Source: Paenibacillus rigui (GTDB lineage Bacteria > Bacillota > Bacilli > Paenibacillales > NBRC-103111). Taken from it: DNA of 48,203 nt. The DNA lies in NCBI RefSeq assembly GCF_002234615.1, contig NZ_NMQW01000029.1, positions 1 through 48,203 of the forward strand, read 5' to 3'. A program made the position numbers and the translations under genes. The notes below the pieces were generated by a model that was not told the DNA's origin, made no database searches, and was given only the letters and a program-made list of their open reading frames with translations. Of this stretch, positions 29,200 through 37,767 are shown one piece after another (the stretch's first letter is position 1; each line of letters begins with the position of its first letter).

Positions 29200-29502
29200 A
29201 TGGAACGAGATGTGGATTTGGCGAAAAGGGCCAAAATTATCGAATGGCTGAAGACGGAAATCGTGGATCATGTAGCACACCTGCTCAAGAGCATATGGGA
29301 AGGCAGCAGCACCAAAATGGTGGATGCTCTGGCAAGTCTCGTGGCCAGCTCTTATATTCTCGGAAGACGTCTCGGCATCTCCCTTCGCAGTTTAGATGAA
29401 GCGGTTCTGGAAAAAATGAAGAAGCACAGGCAAGAGGGACATCAATTAGAGGAATGGTACGGAGATATTTCCGCTTTGGAAGAACATTTGCGTAAGAGGT
29501 GA
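29200..29502 (+). CDS. MazG-like family protein
   Basis: A 100-residue helical protein of the MazG-like family of Bacillales (VDLAKRAKIIEWLKTEIVDHV ... LASSYILGRRLGIS ... HQLEEWYGDISALEEHL in separate blocks). Its biochemical role is not established. The ATG at 29200 follows GGCGG at ten bases; a GTG at 29170 would add ten residues, but AAGGAG lies after that codon. Its stop overlaps a possible GTG of the next gene. Confidence 0.85.
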   Translation: MERDVDLAKRAKIIEWLKTEIVDHVAHLLKSIWEGSSTKMVDALASLVASSYILGRRLGISLRSLDEAVLEKMKKHRQEGHQLEEWYGDISALEEHLRKR

Positions 29503-29507
29503 CGAGG

Positions 29508-30431
29508 TTGGGGAAGGGTTCCGTACGTTTGTTAGGCTGGAGTGCTGCAACCATTGCACTGCTCCTGTCAGTGTTAACACCGTTTAGCTTGATTACATTT
29601 CATCTTCTGATGATTCCGGTCATCATCCTGTTCGTGAGGCTGGAAACGAAAAAGTTTCTGCTTTATTACGGTTTAAGCTTAGCGATAGTTTATGTGCTAA
29701 CCTCACTTTTACTTGTCAGCTGGGCAGGTGTCATGCTTGTAGCGATATCTTTGTTCCTGCTGCCTCCGGTCATTCAGATGGGGAATTTGTATAAAAAAAG
29801 GGCACCTGCCCGTACCGTGATTACGGCAGGCACCGTGACCTTGCTGCTTGAAATGCTGGTCAGCCTAGTGGTGGGTTATGCCTTCGGCTTCAATATCATC
29901 GACCGAATGAAGCAATTTATGCTGGAAAGCATCAATACGTTACCGGCACAGCTTCAAGCCGTATTGGTTGTCGACAAAGATACATTGGTACAACTGGTCA
30001 GCCAGATGCTGCCGCTGTATATGATTGGCTATTCTTTGTTCCTGGTTGTGATTGCCCATTGGTTAGCACGAAAGCTGCTCAACCGTTCCGGGGAGGCCTT
30101 GCCTGCATTCAAGCCGATTCGGGAATGGATGCTGCCGAGATCGTTCGTCTGGTACTACCTCATTGCCTTATTTATGGAATTTTTCGTAAAAGATACGAAC
30201 TCCATTTTTTTTACTCTGCTGCTTAACTTGCTGCCGTTGCTGACGGCGGTGTTCGCGGTGCAGGCGATAGCTTTTCTATTTTTCGTGGCCCATCGGAACC
30301 GATGGAATCGTGCGCTGCCCTTCGGAGGGATCGTGCTGCTGATCTTTGTCCCGCCGGCTTATTTCATGTTCAGTATGTTGGGCGTTTTTGATGTGGCGTT
30401 CCCGATCCGCGAGCGGATGACCCGAAAATAA
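29508..30431 (+). CDS. YybS family membrane protein (DUF2232)
   Basis: A 307-residue protein with about eight membrane segments, very hydrophobic throughout. Length, topology and the position directly upstream of gdpP match the YybS/DUF2232 family, whose function is unknown. The TTG at 29508 is six bases after AGAGGTG and is preferred over the GTG at 29499. It runs to within 23 bp of gdpP. Confidence 0.9.
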   Translation: MGKGSVRLLGWSAATIALLLSVLTPFSLITFHLLMIPVIILFVRLETKKFLLYYGLSLAIVYVLTSLLLVSWAGVMLVAISLFLLPPVIQMGNLYKKRAPARTVITAGTVTLLLEMLVSLVVGYAFGFNIIDRMKQFMLESINTLPAQLQAVLVVDKDTLVQLVSQMLPLYMIGYSLFLVVIAHWLARKLLNRSGEALPAFKPIREWMLPRSFVWYYLIALFMEFFVKDTNSIFFTLLLNLLPLLTAVFAVQAIAFLFFVAHRNRWNRALPFGGIVLLIFVPPAYFMFSMLGVFDVAFPIRERMTRK

Positions 30432-30454
30432 TGAAATGATTAGGAGCGAGTAAA

Positions 30455-32425
30455 ATGCCGAAGTTCTTGCTTAAGCGATGGCATGGCTTGCATATCGTAT
30501 GGATTTTTGTACTGCTGACGGTATTGATTTTTATATTGATGCTGTATCAATGGGTAATCAGCGTGATTGCCTTGTTTCTATGCGGGATTCTCGCTTACTA
30601 CACCTTGCAGGCGGAGCAGGCGTTCCGCAAAGATTTCAACGATTACGTCGGTACGTTGTCACACCGTATTAAACGGGCGGGCAATGAGGTGATTCAGGAG
30701 CTGCCGCTCGGGATTTTGCTCTTCAATGAGGAGAAGATCGTAGAGTGGCACAATCCGTTCGTGGCCAAAATGTTATCCAAGGATTCGCTCATCGGCGAAT
30801 CGGTCATTGAGCTGTTTCCTACGATGAAGTCGCGCAAGGAGAAGGAAGCGAAGGAAACGAAGTTCGAAATTACGATCGGCAAAAATATTTATCTTGTGCA
30901 AGCCCGGACGGACGAGCGTCTTCTGTATTTTACCGATATTACAGCTTATCGCACATTGTCGGTCAAATATGAGGAAGAGCGGCTCGCCATGGGGATTGTG
31001 ACTATGGACAATCTGGACGAGGCTACGCAAGGAATGGATGATCAGACCCGCAGTATCATGATGGCGAAGGTGACGGGAGAAATTACGGAATGGGCGCAAA
31101 AAAACCAGGTGTACCTGCGCCGCACGGCGTCTGACCGGTATCTCATTCTGATGGATCAAAGAGGACTGAAGGCATTGGAGCAGTCCCGGTTTGAAATATT
31201 GGATGAAGTTCGTGATCTGACGATCGAGCACAAGCTGCCGCTCACGCTGAGTATTGGTATTGCTTCCGGTGTCGACTCCTTGACCGAGCTCGGTTCCCTG
31301 GCTCAGACGAGCTTGGATATGGCTCTGGGGCGCGGGGGAGACCAGGTGGCGGTTAAGGTAGGGGAGCGGCTTTCCTTCTACGGAGGGCGTTCCAATGCGA
31401 TTGAGAAGCGGACGCGCGTACGGGCTCGCGTGATCTCCCATGCACTCCGGGATCTGATCCGGGAATCCGAGAAAGTCATTATTATGGGTCACCGGTATCC
31501 GGACATGGACGCGATCGGCGCGGCTATTGGGGTATTGAAGGCAACGCATGTCAGCAACAAGGAAGGTTATATTGTGCTCGAGGGTATAAACCCTTCCATT
31601 CAGAAGCTGATGGATACGATCTATGAGGACGAGAAGCTGAACAGGTGGTTCATTACGCCGGAGCAGGCGATGCAGATTACGAACCAACGCACGCTGGCAG
31701 TCGTTGTGGATACGCATAAAGCGTCGATGGTTGCAGAGCCGAAGCTGCTTCAACTGACCCAGCGCAAGTTCGTTGTGGATCACCATCGCCGCGGCGAAGA
31801 ATTTATCCAGGATGCGACGCTGGTATATATGGAGCCGTATGCTTCATCCACATGTGAATTAGTGACGGAGCTGCTGCAGTATTTCAACGAAAGATTGACG
31901 ATGGGGGTACTGGAAGCCACGGCGCTGCTGGCCGGGATCGTGGTGGATACCAAAAGCTTCAGCCTGCGCACCGGCGCGAGAACATTCGAGGCGGCATCGT
32001 TCCTTCGCCGGAACGGGGCAGACTCGTCTTTGATCCAACGGCTGCTGAAGGAGGATTTGGACGCGTATATTCAGCGTTCCGAGATCATCAAGAATGCCGT
32101 TATTATTTATGATCATATTGCGTTGGCGGTGACCGAGCCGAATCGCAAATATTCTCAGTTGCTCATTGCCCAGGTTGCTGATACATTGTTAACTATGACG
32201 GGTGTGATGGCTTCATTTGTCATCAGTGAACGCCCGGACGGTTTAATCGGCATTAGTGCCCGTTCTTTAGGCCAAATGAACGTGCAGATCGTGATGGAAC
32301 GGATGGGCGGAGGCGGTCATTTGACCAACGCAGCCACACAGCTGGAAAGTACGGTTGGGGAAGCAACACAAAGATTAAAACAAATATTGAGTCAGATGCA
32401 TGCAGAGGAGGGGCTTTTCGAATGA
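30455..32425 (+). CDS. gdpP: cyclic-di-AMP phosphodiesterase GdpP
   Basis: A 656-residue protein: two N-terminal membrane helices (about 10-50), a PAS-like domain, a degenerate GGDEF domain, then a DHH-DHHA1 phosphodiesterase. The DHH metal motifs are [11 protein letters not shown] (about residue 345), VVVDTHK and VVDHHRRGE. The DHHA1 part has [12 protein letters not shown]. It hydrolyses c-di-AMP to pApA, affecting potassium and wall homeostasis. The ATG follows TAGGAGCG. It overlaps rplI by four bases. Confidence 0.97.
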   Translation: MPKFLLKRWHGLHIVWIFVLLTVLIFILMLYQWVISVIALFLCGILAYYTLQAEQAFRKDFNDYVGTLSHRIKRAGNEVIQELPLGILLFNEEKIVEWHNPFVAKMLSKDSLIGESVIELFPTMKSRKEKEAKETKFEITIGKNIYLVQARTDERLLYFTDITAYRTLSVKYEEERLAMGIVTMDNLDEATQGMDDQTRSIMMAKVTGEITEWAQKNQVYLRRTASDRYLILMDQRGLKALEQSRFEILDEVRDLTIEHKLPLTLSIGIASGVDSLTELGSLAQTSLDMALGRGGDQVAVKVGERLSFYGGRSNAIEKRTRVRARVISHALRDLIRESEKVIIMGHRYPDMDAIGAAIGVLKATHVSNKEGYIVLEGINPSIQKLMDTIYEDEKLNRWFITPEQAMQITNQRTLAVVVDTHKASMVAEPKLLQLTQRKFVVDHHRRGEEFIQDATLVYMEPYASSTCELVTELLQYFNERLTMGVLEATALLAGIVVDTKSFSLRTGARTFEAASFLRRNGADSSLIQRLLKEDLDAYIQRSEIIKNAVIIYDHIALAVTEPNRKYSQLLIAQVADTLLTMTGVMASFVISERPDGLIGISARSLGQMNVQIVMERMGGGGHLTNAATQLESTVGEATQRLKQILSQMHAEEGLFE

Positions 32426-32868
32426 AGGTCATTTTATTGAAGGATGTTAAAGGGCAAGGTAAAAAAGGGGAAATTAAAGACGTATCTGAAGGTTACGCGA
32501 CGAACTTTTTGTTCCCGCAGCAGCTGGCTGCACCGGCAAACGAGTCGTCCGTGAAAATATTGGATAACCAGAAGAAGGCCGAGCAGCGGAAGAAGGACCA
32601 GGAGAAGGCGGAAGCCGGGGAGCTGGGTAAAAAGCTGGAAGCCTTAACCGTCGAGCTGAAAGCAAAGTCGGGTAAGGACGGACGCCTGTTCGGTGCAATT
32701 ACAAGCAAGCAGGTAGCTGAAGGTTTGGAAAAGCAGCAAAGCATTAAATTGGACAAGCGTAAAATTGTAATGGATGATGCGATCCGCACACTTGGCGTAA
32801 CCGAGGTTGTCGTGAAGCTGCATCCGGAAGTGACTTCCAAGCTGAAGGTTCACGTGACGGAGGAGTAA
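32422..32868 (+). CDS. rplI: 50S ribosomal protein L9
   Basis: A 148-residue L9 of normal length. The N-terminal rRNA-binding domain ([20 protein letters not shown]) is joined by a long central helix rich in Lys/Glu/Gln to the C-terminal domain ([16 protein letters not shown]). The start overlaps the gdpP stop (ATGA), so the two are coupled. Confidence 0.97.
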   Translation: MKVILLKDVKGQGKKGEIKDVSEGYATNFLFPQQLAAPANESSVKILDNQKKAEQRKKDQEKAEAGELGKKLEALTVELKAKSGKDGRLFGAITSKQVAEGLEKQQSIKLDKRKIVMDDAIRTLGVTEVVVKLHPEVTSKLKVHVTEE

Positions 32869-32952
32869 GACCCGAAAGTCCTATGAAGCTGGGACGGTAA
32901 CAACGGGGAACTTAAGCGAAGAGACGGTACCATTTATCTGGATAAAAAAGGT

Positions 32953-32980
32953 TGGGCTTGCCTTAGAGGAAGCCCATTTC
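32953..32980 (+). terminator. terminator after rplI
   Basis: Stem TGGGCTT/AAGCCCA (32953-32959 with 32970-32976) followed by TTTCTC. Confidence 0.7.
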
Positions 32981-33025
32981 TCATGCAGCCAAAAACCAAT
33001 TAGAAGGCCCTAGGAGGAGACGAGC

Positions 33026-34375
33026 TTGAACGAAGGTATGTTTATGGATCGCATCCCTCCGCAAAATTTGGAAGCCGAGCAGGCTGTGCTCGGCGCTATT
33101 TTGCTTGATAGCGATTCACTCGTAACCGCGATGGAACGTATCACGGCTGATGACTTTTATCGCGCCTCGCATCAGCGCATCTTCGAATCGATGATCGAGC
33201 TGGCGGAGGAGAATGAGCCGATCGACTTGATCACGCTGACCGCAAAGCTGCAAAATAAACAGCAGCTGGAGGAAATCGGCGGGATCACGTACTTGTCGGA
33301 GCTTGCGAATGCCGTGCCGACGGCAGCAAATATCGACTACTATGCCCAGATCGTCGAAGAGAAATCGATGCTGCGGCGCCTGATTCGCACAGCAACGAAC
33401 ATCGTAACGGACGGCTACGCCGGATCCGATGAGGTGGCCGACCTGCTGAGCGATGCGGAGAAGAAGATTCTCGAAATCTCGCAGCGCCGCTCGAGTACCG
33501 GGTTTATCGCCATCCGCGATGTGCTGATGGAAGTATTCGACAAGGTGGAGTTCCTTTATAACAATAAAGGCGGCGCCACCGGGGTCAGGTCCGGGTTTCA
33601 GGATTTGGATAAAATGACGGCCGGCTTTCAACGGTCCGACTTGATTATCGTAGCCGCCCGTCCATCCGTAGGGAAGACGGCGTTTGCTTTGAACATCGCG
33701 CAGAACGTCGGGGTGCGCGAGAAGGAGACCGTCGCCATCTTCAGTCTGGAGATGGGTGCGGCTCAGCTCGTGCAGCGGATGATCTGCGCCGAGGCAAACG
33801 TGGATGCCACTCGGATGCGGACGGGCTTCCTTGAGGGCGATGATTGGGAAAAGCTGACAATGGCGATCGGTGCGTTGTCCGAGGCCAACATTTATATCGA
33901 CGATTCGCCGTCGGTCACTGTAGCCGATATTCGCGCCAAGTGCCGCAGGCTGAAGCAGGAGAAGGGGCTCGGTATGATCCTGATCGACTACTTGCAGCTG
34001 ATTCACGGTCGAGGGAAGGGAGACAACCGGCAGCAGGAGGTATCCGAAATTTCCCGTACGCTGAAGCAAATCGCGAGGGAATTGAACGTTCCTGTCATCG
34101 CCTTGTCCCAGCTCAGCCGGGGCGTTGAGCAGCGGCAGGATAAGCGTCCGATGATGTCCGACTTGCGGGAATCCGGTTCGATCGAGCAGGATGCCGATAT
34201 CGTTGCGTTCCTGTATCGTGACGATTACTATGACAAGGAATCCGAGAAGAAAAATATTATTGAGATTATTATCGCCAAGCAGCGGAACGGTCCGGTAGGC
34301 ACGGTGGAGCTTGCGTTTCTCAAAAACTTTAACAAGTTCGTCGGCCTGGATCGAACGCATCAGGAAGTCGGTTAA
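33026..34375 (+). CDS. dnaB: replicative DNA helicase DnaB
   Basis: A 449-residue hexameric helicase (called DnaC in B. subtilis). The N-terminal domain (PPQNLEAEQAVLGAILLD) is followed by a RecA-like motor with Walker A ARPSVGKTAFALN, Walker B MILIDYLQLI, and the DLRESGSIEQDADIV segment. There is no sign of an intein. The TTG at 33026 follows TAGGAGGAG. It is followed by a terminator and then purA, as in Bacillus. Confidence 0.98.
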   Translation: MNEGMFMDRIPPQNLEAEQAVLGAILLDSDSLVTAMERITADDFYRASHQRIFESMIELAEENEPIDLITLTAKLQNKQQLEEIGGITYLSELANAVPTAANIDYYAQIVEEKSMLRRLIRTATNIVTDGYAGSDEVADLLSDAEKKILEISQRRSSTGFIAIRDVLMEVFDKVEFLYNNKGGATGVRSGFQDLDKMTAGFQRSDLIIVAARPSVGKTAFALNIAQNVGVREKETVAIFSLEMGAAQLVQRMICAEANVDATRMRTGFLEGDDWEKLTMAIGALSEANIYIDDSPSVTVADIRAKCRRLKQEKGLGMILIDYLQLIHGRGKGDNRQQEVSEISRTLKQIARELNVPVIALSQLSRGVEQRQDKRPMMSDLRESGSIEQDADIVAFLYRDDYYDKESEKKNIIEIIIAKQRNGPVGTVELAFLKNFNKFVGLDRTHQEVG

Positions 34376-34470
34376 TGGCCTGAGTTTGTTGCACGGGGAA
34401 CATTTTGCGTGAAAAGGAATACAGTGGTAAGGGTGTCTCACCGCTTACCGCTTACATATGAATAATTTCC

Positions 34471-34508
34471 GAACAATGGTTGAGGGGCCTTCATCATTGT
34501 TCGTTTTT
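34471..34508 (+). terminator. terminator after dnaB
   Basis: Stem GAACAATG/CATTGTTC (34471-34478 with 34495-34502) then GTTTTT. Confidence 0.75.
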
Positions 34509-34509
34509 A

Positions 34510-34538
34510 TTGACTTTATGTATCGGTGCTGATAAACT
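34510..34538 (+). promoter_or_regulatory. promoter of purA
   Basis: TTGACT (34510-34515), 17-bp spacer, TAAACT (34533-34538), beginning directly after the dnaB terminator. A small hairpin AGGTG/CACCT (34573-34588) lies just before the purA ribosome-binding site. Confidence 0.6.
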
Positions 34539-34604
34539 ATTTGATGGTGCTTTATGCCTTTTGGCTAATTATAGGTGGATATTCACCTGACGGGGGTTAT
34601 GAAT

Positions 34605-35891
34605 ATGTCAACGGTTGTAGTTGTCGGAACCCAATGGGGCGATGAAGGAAAAGGAAAAATAACCGATTATCTGGCTGAATCTGCAGAAGTCGTGGCACGT
34701 TACCAAGGCGGTAACAATGCCGGCCATACGATTTTGATTGATAATAAGAAGTATAAATTGACGATGGTTCCATCGGGCATTTTCTATGAAGATAAAGTAT
34801 GTGTTATTGGTAACGGAATGGTTATCAATCCTGGCGCCTTGCTGGAAGAGATCGCTTATGTTCATGAGAACGGGTTTTCCAGCAGCAATCTTCGCGTCAG
34901 CGACCGCGCTCATGTCATCATGCCTTACCACCTGGTGCTGGACGGGTTGGAAGAAGAGCGCAAAGGCGATAACAAAATCGGAACGACCCGCAAAGGGATC
35001 GGTCCTTGCTATATGGATAAAGCGGCAAGAAACGGTATCCGGATCGCTGATCTGATGGATGCCGAGGAATTCGAACGTAAGGTGCGCCACATGGTAGCGG
35101 AGAAGAACGTGCTGATCGAGCAAGTGTATGGCTCTAAAGGTCTGGATGCAGACACGATCATCGAAGAGTACCTGGGTTATGCTGAAAGGCTGCGTCCTTA
35201 TGTTACGGACACATCCGTTGTCCTGAACGATTTGATCGATGCCGGCAAGAAGGTGCTGTTTGAAGGCGCTCAAGGCGTTATGCTGGATATCGACCAAGGT
35301 ACGTATCCATACGTAACGTCCTCCAACCCTTCGGCTGGCGGCGTATGTATCGGCTCGGGCGTAGGCCCGTCCAAGATTCAACAAATTATCGGGGTAGCCA
35401 AATCCTACACGACCCGTGTCGGCGACGGTCCTTTTCCAACCGAGCTGCATGATGAAATCGGGAGCTGGATCCGCGAAAAAGGCCATGAGTACGGTACAGT
35501 TACAGGTAGACCGCGCCGCGTAGGCTGGTTTGACAGCGTTGTTGTCCGTCATGCGCGCCGTGTCAGCGGCATTACAGGCTTGTCCTTGAACTCTCTGGAC
35601 GTTCTGGCGGGTTTGGAAACCGTGAAAATTTGTACTTCCTATAAATACCGTGGGGAAGTTATCGAGCATTACCCTGCCAGCTTGAAAATGCTATCCGAAT
35701 GCGAAGCTGTATACGAGGAGCTTCCAGGCTGGAGCGAGGATATCACAGGCGTGCGCAGGCTGGAGGATCTTCCGGAGAATGCAAGACGCTATGTGGAGCG
35801 TGTCTCCGAGCTGACAGGCATTCCGATTGCAATCTTCTCGGTAGGCCGTAACCGTGAGCAAACGAACCTGGTTCAACCGATTTATTCTTAA
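34605..35891 (+). CDS. purA: adenylosuccinate synthetase
   Basis: A 428-residue enzyme. The GTP-binding N terminus is [20 protein letters not shown], followed by NNAGHTI and the IMP-site [19 protein letters not shown]. It joins IMP and aspartate using GTP on the way to AMP. The ATG at 34605 follows GGGGGT and gives the normal MSTVVVVG start; an ORF extension to 34575 is not needed. It is flanked by its own promoter and terminator. Confidence 0.98.
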   Translation: MSTVVVVGTQWGDEGKGKITDYLAESAEVVARYQGGNNAGHTILIDNKKYKLTMVPSGIFYEDKVCVIGNGMVINPGALLEEIAYVHENGFSSSNLRVSDRAHVIMPYHLVLDGLEEERKGDNKIGTTRKGIGPCYMDKAARNGIRIADLMDAEEFERKVRHMVAEKNVLIEQVYGSKGLDADTIIEEYLGYAERLRPYVTDTSVVLNDLIDAGKKVLFEGAQGVMLDIDQGTYPYVTSSNPSAGGVCIGSGVGPSKIQQIIGVAKSYTTRVGDGPFPTELHDEIGSWIREKGHEYGTVTGRPRRVGWFDSVVVRHARRVSGITGLSLNSLDVLAGLETVKICTSYKYRGEVIEHYPASLKMLSECEAVYEELPGWSEDITGVRRLEDLPENARRYVERVSELTGIPIAIFSVGRNREQTNLVQPIYS

Positions 35892-35904
35892 TATAACGAT
35901 AAAG

Positions 35905-35954
35905 CTCCCGAAGTCTGGACGATGCATACGTCCGCAGGCTTCGGGAGTTTTTTT
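35905..35954 (+). terminator. terminator after purA
   Basis: Stem CTCCCGAAG/CTTCGGGAG (35905-35913 with 35939-35947), with an inner GGACG/CGTCC, then seven T residues. Confidence 0.9.
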
Positions 35955-36083
35955 GTGATGATTCATACTTTCATGGGGTAGGCGGGGGATTTTTTCCACG
36001 AGGACGGTTGTATTACTTCAAATAGGTCAATACTGGGGAAGGGAGATGATCGAAACTTCTAGCATTCGGGAGATGGTGAACAA

Positions 36084-36824
36084 GTGAAAGGGATGGCTTG
36101 GCTGATCAAGCTGATCATGAGCGCATTGATTACTTCAATGGTGTGTATCGCATCGACCTTTTGGGTGATCAATACGTATGTAGATATGGTTCTGGAGCAA
36201 TATCAATTGAAAACGACTGTGCAATCGACGCCGAGCTGGTCTCAGCTGGTTGGACGTCTGACACAGCAATTATCCATGCCAAAAGCGGATTCCCGCAGCG
36301 TGGCACTAGGCGAGAAGACGCCGAAAGACCAAGCGGTGACGGGAGCAATCTCCCCCGATGGATCAATTACGGTTCCATCAGGTGCAGGAGGGGGTTCCGG
36401 TTCCTCCAGCGCGGGGGCAGGCAGTACAGGAAGTGAAAGCCCAGCCACAACCCCGACAGGCAAAGAAGGCACGCCAGCCGACAAAAATCCGCCGGAGGAT
36501 GCCATCGCGGTGTTCGGTCACCAAAGCGGTCAGTCCGGGTCTAGCACTGGCTCCGGGAGCTCATCGGCGAGTGATGCGGATAAACGCGTGGTTGTGTCCG
36601 GTGAAGATTTCACGAAGAAGAAGGATCAGCTGACGAACGAGGAAAAAAACAAAATATTTAATTTGCTTATGACGCGTGTGCCACAGGATGAGATGCAGCG
36701 GATTTCGAGGCTGATGGAAGATGGCATTACAGCTGCAGAGCTGAAAGAGATCGAGCAGGTGCTGCAAAAGTATTTGAAGCCCGAGGAATATACGCAGCTG
36801 CTCAGTATGATCAAACCGAGCTAG
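36084..36824 (+). CDS. membrane-anchored protein with Ser/Gly-rich linker, unrecognised
   Basis: A 246-residue protein. One N-terminal membrane helix (about residues 7-30) is followed by a short helical stretch. Then comes a long low-complexity region rich in Gly, Ser, Thr and Pro (about 80-165, containing two Ser/Gly clusters), and a charged helical C-terminal domain (about 175-246, DQLTNEEKNKIFNLL...EIEQVLQKYLKPEEYTQLL). The topology suggests an anchored extracytoplasmic helical module on a flexible stalk. No family is recognised. The start is GTG at 36084 with a modest ribosome-binding site. It stands alone between the purA and downstream terminators. Confidence 0.75.
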   Translation: MKGMAWLIKLIMSALITSMVCIASTFWVINTYVDMVLEQYQLKTTVQSTPSWSQLVGRLTQQLSMPKADSRSVALGEKTPKDQAVTGAISPDGSITVPSGAGGGSGSSSAGAGSTGSESPATTPTGKEGTPADKNPPEDAIAVFGHQSGQSGSSTGSGSSSASDADKRVVVSGEDFTKKKDQLTNEEKNKIFNLLMTRVPQDEMQRISRLMEDGITAAELKEIEQVLQKYLKPEEYTQLLSMIKPS

Positions 36825-36944
36825 TTTGTGGCCCAAGCAAGCCGAAGGCCCGAAAAGCACAGAGGCAGGCAACGGCATGCCTATCCGAGGAGGATGGAGC
36901 TGGATGTTTTTAACCGACTGCGCTTGGGATAAAAACAACACAAA

Positions 36945-37000
36945 AAGGCATTTCCTGATCAGGTCTATACCTGGATGGGAAATGCCTTATTTTATTTTAT
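36945..37000 (+). terminator. terminator after the Ser/Gly-rich protein gene
   Basis: Stem AAGGCATTTCC/GGAAATGCCTT (36945-36955 with 36978-36988), with an inner CAGGT/ACCTG, then ATTTTATTTTAT. Confidence 0.85.
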
Positions 37001-37008
37001 CACAATAC

Positions 37009-37107
37009 AATTTTTTAAGCTTCCGAGGTATCGGATGTGAAAATTATATTTGGCGATAAAACCAACTATAGAACGCGGTCGCTCATCTTGAAGACCTCGA
37101 TAGAGGT
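37009..37107 (+). repeat. interspersed intergenic repeat, long copy B
   Basis: The stretch 37017-37092 matches copy A (18971-19047) almost base for base, and the lead-in AATTT stretch is similar. It is followed by hairpin ACCTC/GAGGT (37094-37098 with 37103-37107) and TTTT. It starts just after a terminator, in the same orientation as copies A and C. The rest of 37108-37216 shows no gene. Confidence 0.85.
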
Positions 37108-37216
37108 TTTATCATAGGGGATGGCCCCGGTTGGCGGGCTCAGCAAGCTGTGGGATATGCAGGTTCCTGGTATCACTTGCAGCGGCACAGCGGCATGTCG
37201 AAGCGGTTCACCCTGG

Positions 37217-37486
37217 TTATCGCTGTCCGCCATGCTTGGCGATGGTGTCTTCGGCCTGCCGGGAGCGGGAGGATTCCACGAGTACTTGCAATGTAAAGGC
37301 AGTCTCGGATTCATTTTCTAATGGAGAAGGCTCCATGAGTCCTTGGGAGAGAGAAGGTTCTTCGACGGGATACGCGGCTGCTGCGCGGGGTTCGACATAA
37401 ATATCAATGGCGCCTTGTTCCCGCAAAGCCGCGGCAGCCTGCTGCATTTCCGGATAATTCCTGAAGGTTGCTGTGATGGTTTCCAT
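37217..37486 (-). CDS. small soluble protein, unrecognised
   Basis: An 89-residue protein with two predicted alpha/beta halves (METITATFRNYPEMQQAAAAL ... FTLQVLVESSRSRQAEDTI), separated by a Pro/Glu-rich insert. The pattern resembles small ferredoxin-like stress proteins of the YflT kind, but the similarity is only of layout. The ATG is preceded by AGGAG at a rather long distance. It faces away from the M23 peptidase gene; the 281 bp between them hold no gene that I can support. Confidence 0.6.
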   Translation of the reverse strand: METITATFRNYPEMQQAAAALREQGAIDIYVEPRAAAAYPVEEPSLSQGLMEPSPLENESETAFTLQVLVESSRSRQAEDTIAKHGGQR

Positions 37487-37767
37487 TGTTTTACTTCACA
37501 CTCCTGCCACGAAAATTTTGGAAAAAACCTCCAGCGACGCGAATGATGTTGAAACAAGCCGCTGGATTATGGTAAATTGGTTAAGGAGCATTTTTGTTGA
37601 CAAGAATGCATCTGTTTTGTAGCTTTTTGCTTCGAATCAGCCTTTGACAAACGCGGACCTCCTCACAATGGGAAGGAATAGCCGTTGATATGTGAATGTA
37701 AGGTTATTGTCCCTATTTTAGGTTTTTTTATGTATTCTCGTAGAAATTGACTTAAAAGGAGTAGAAC

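Noticed and set aside
32845-32860. CACGTG core in rplI as a fourth parS
   Set aside because: Only the central six bases and a few neighbours match; other CACGTG cores at about 45832 and 47260 also fail outside the core.
33116-34441. 441-codon minus-strand ORF opposite dnaB
   Set aside because: Pure shadow of dnaB: no ribosome-binding site, no recognisable domain, and it mirrors the GC-rich third positions of dnaB. The same applies to long ORFs opposite purA, walR and gdpP.
37066-37314. 82-codon minus-strand ORF ending in repeat B
   Set aside because: Overlaps the better supported minus-strand gene at 37217-37486 and owes its end to the repeat; no ribosome-binding site.
37694-37712. WalR-box-like TGTAAG-N5-TGTCCC upstream of the M23 gene
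   Set aside because: The second half matches only three of six bases of the TGTWAH half-site, so direct WalR control is not supported by sequence.
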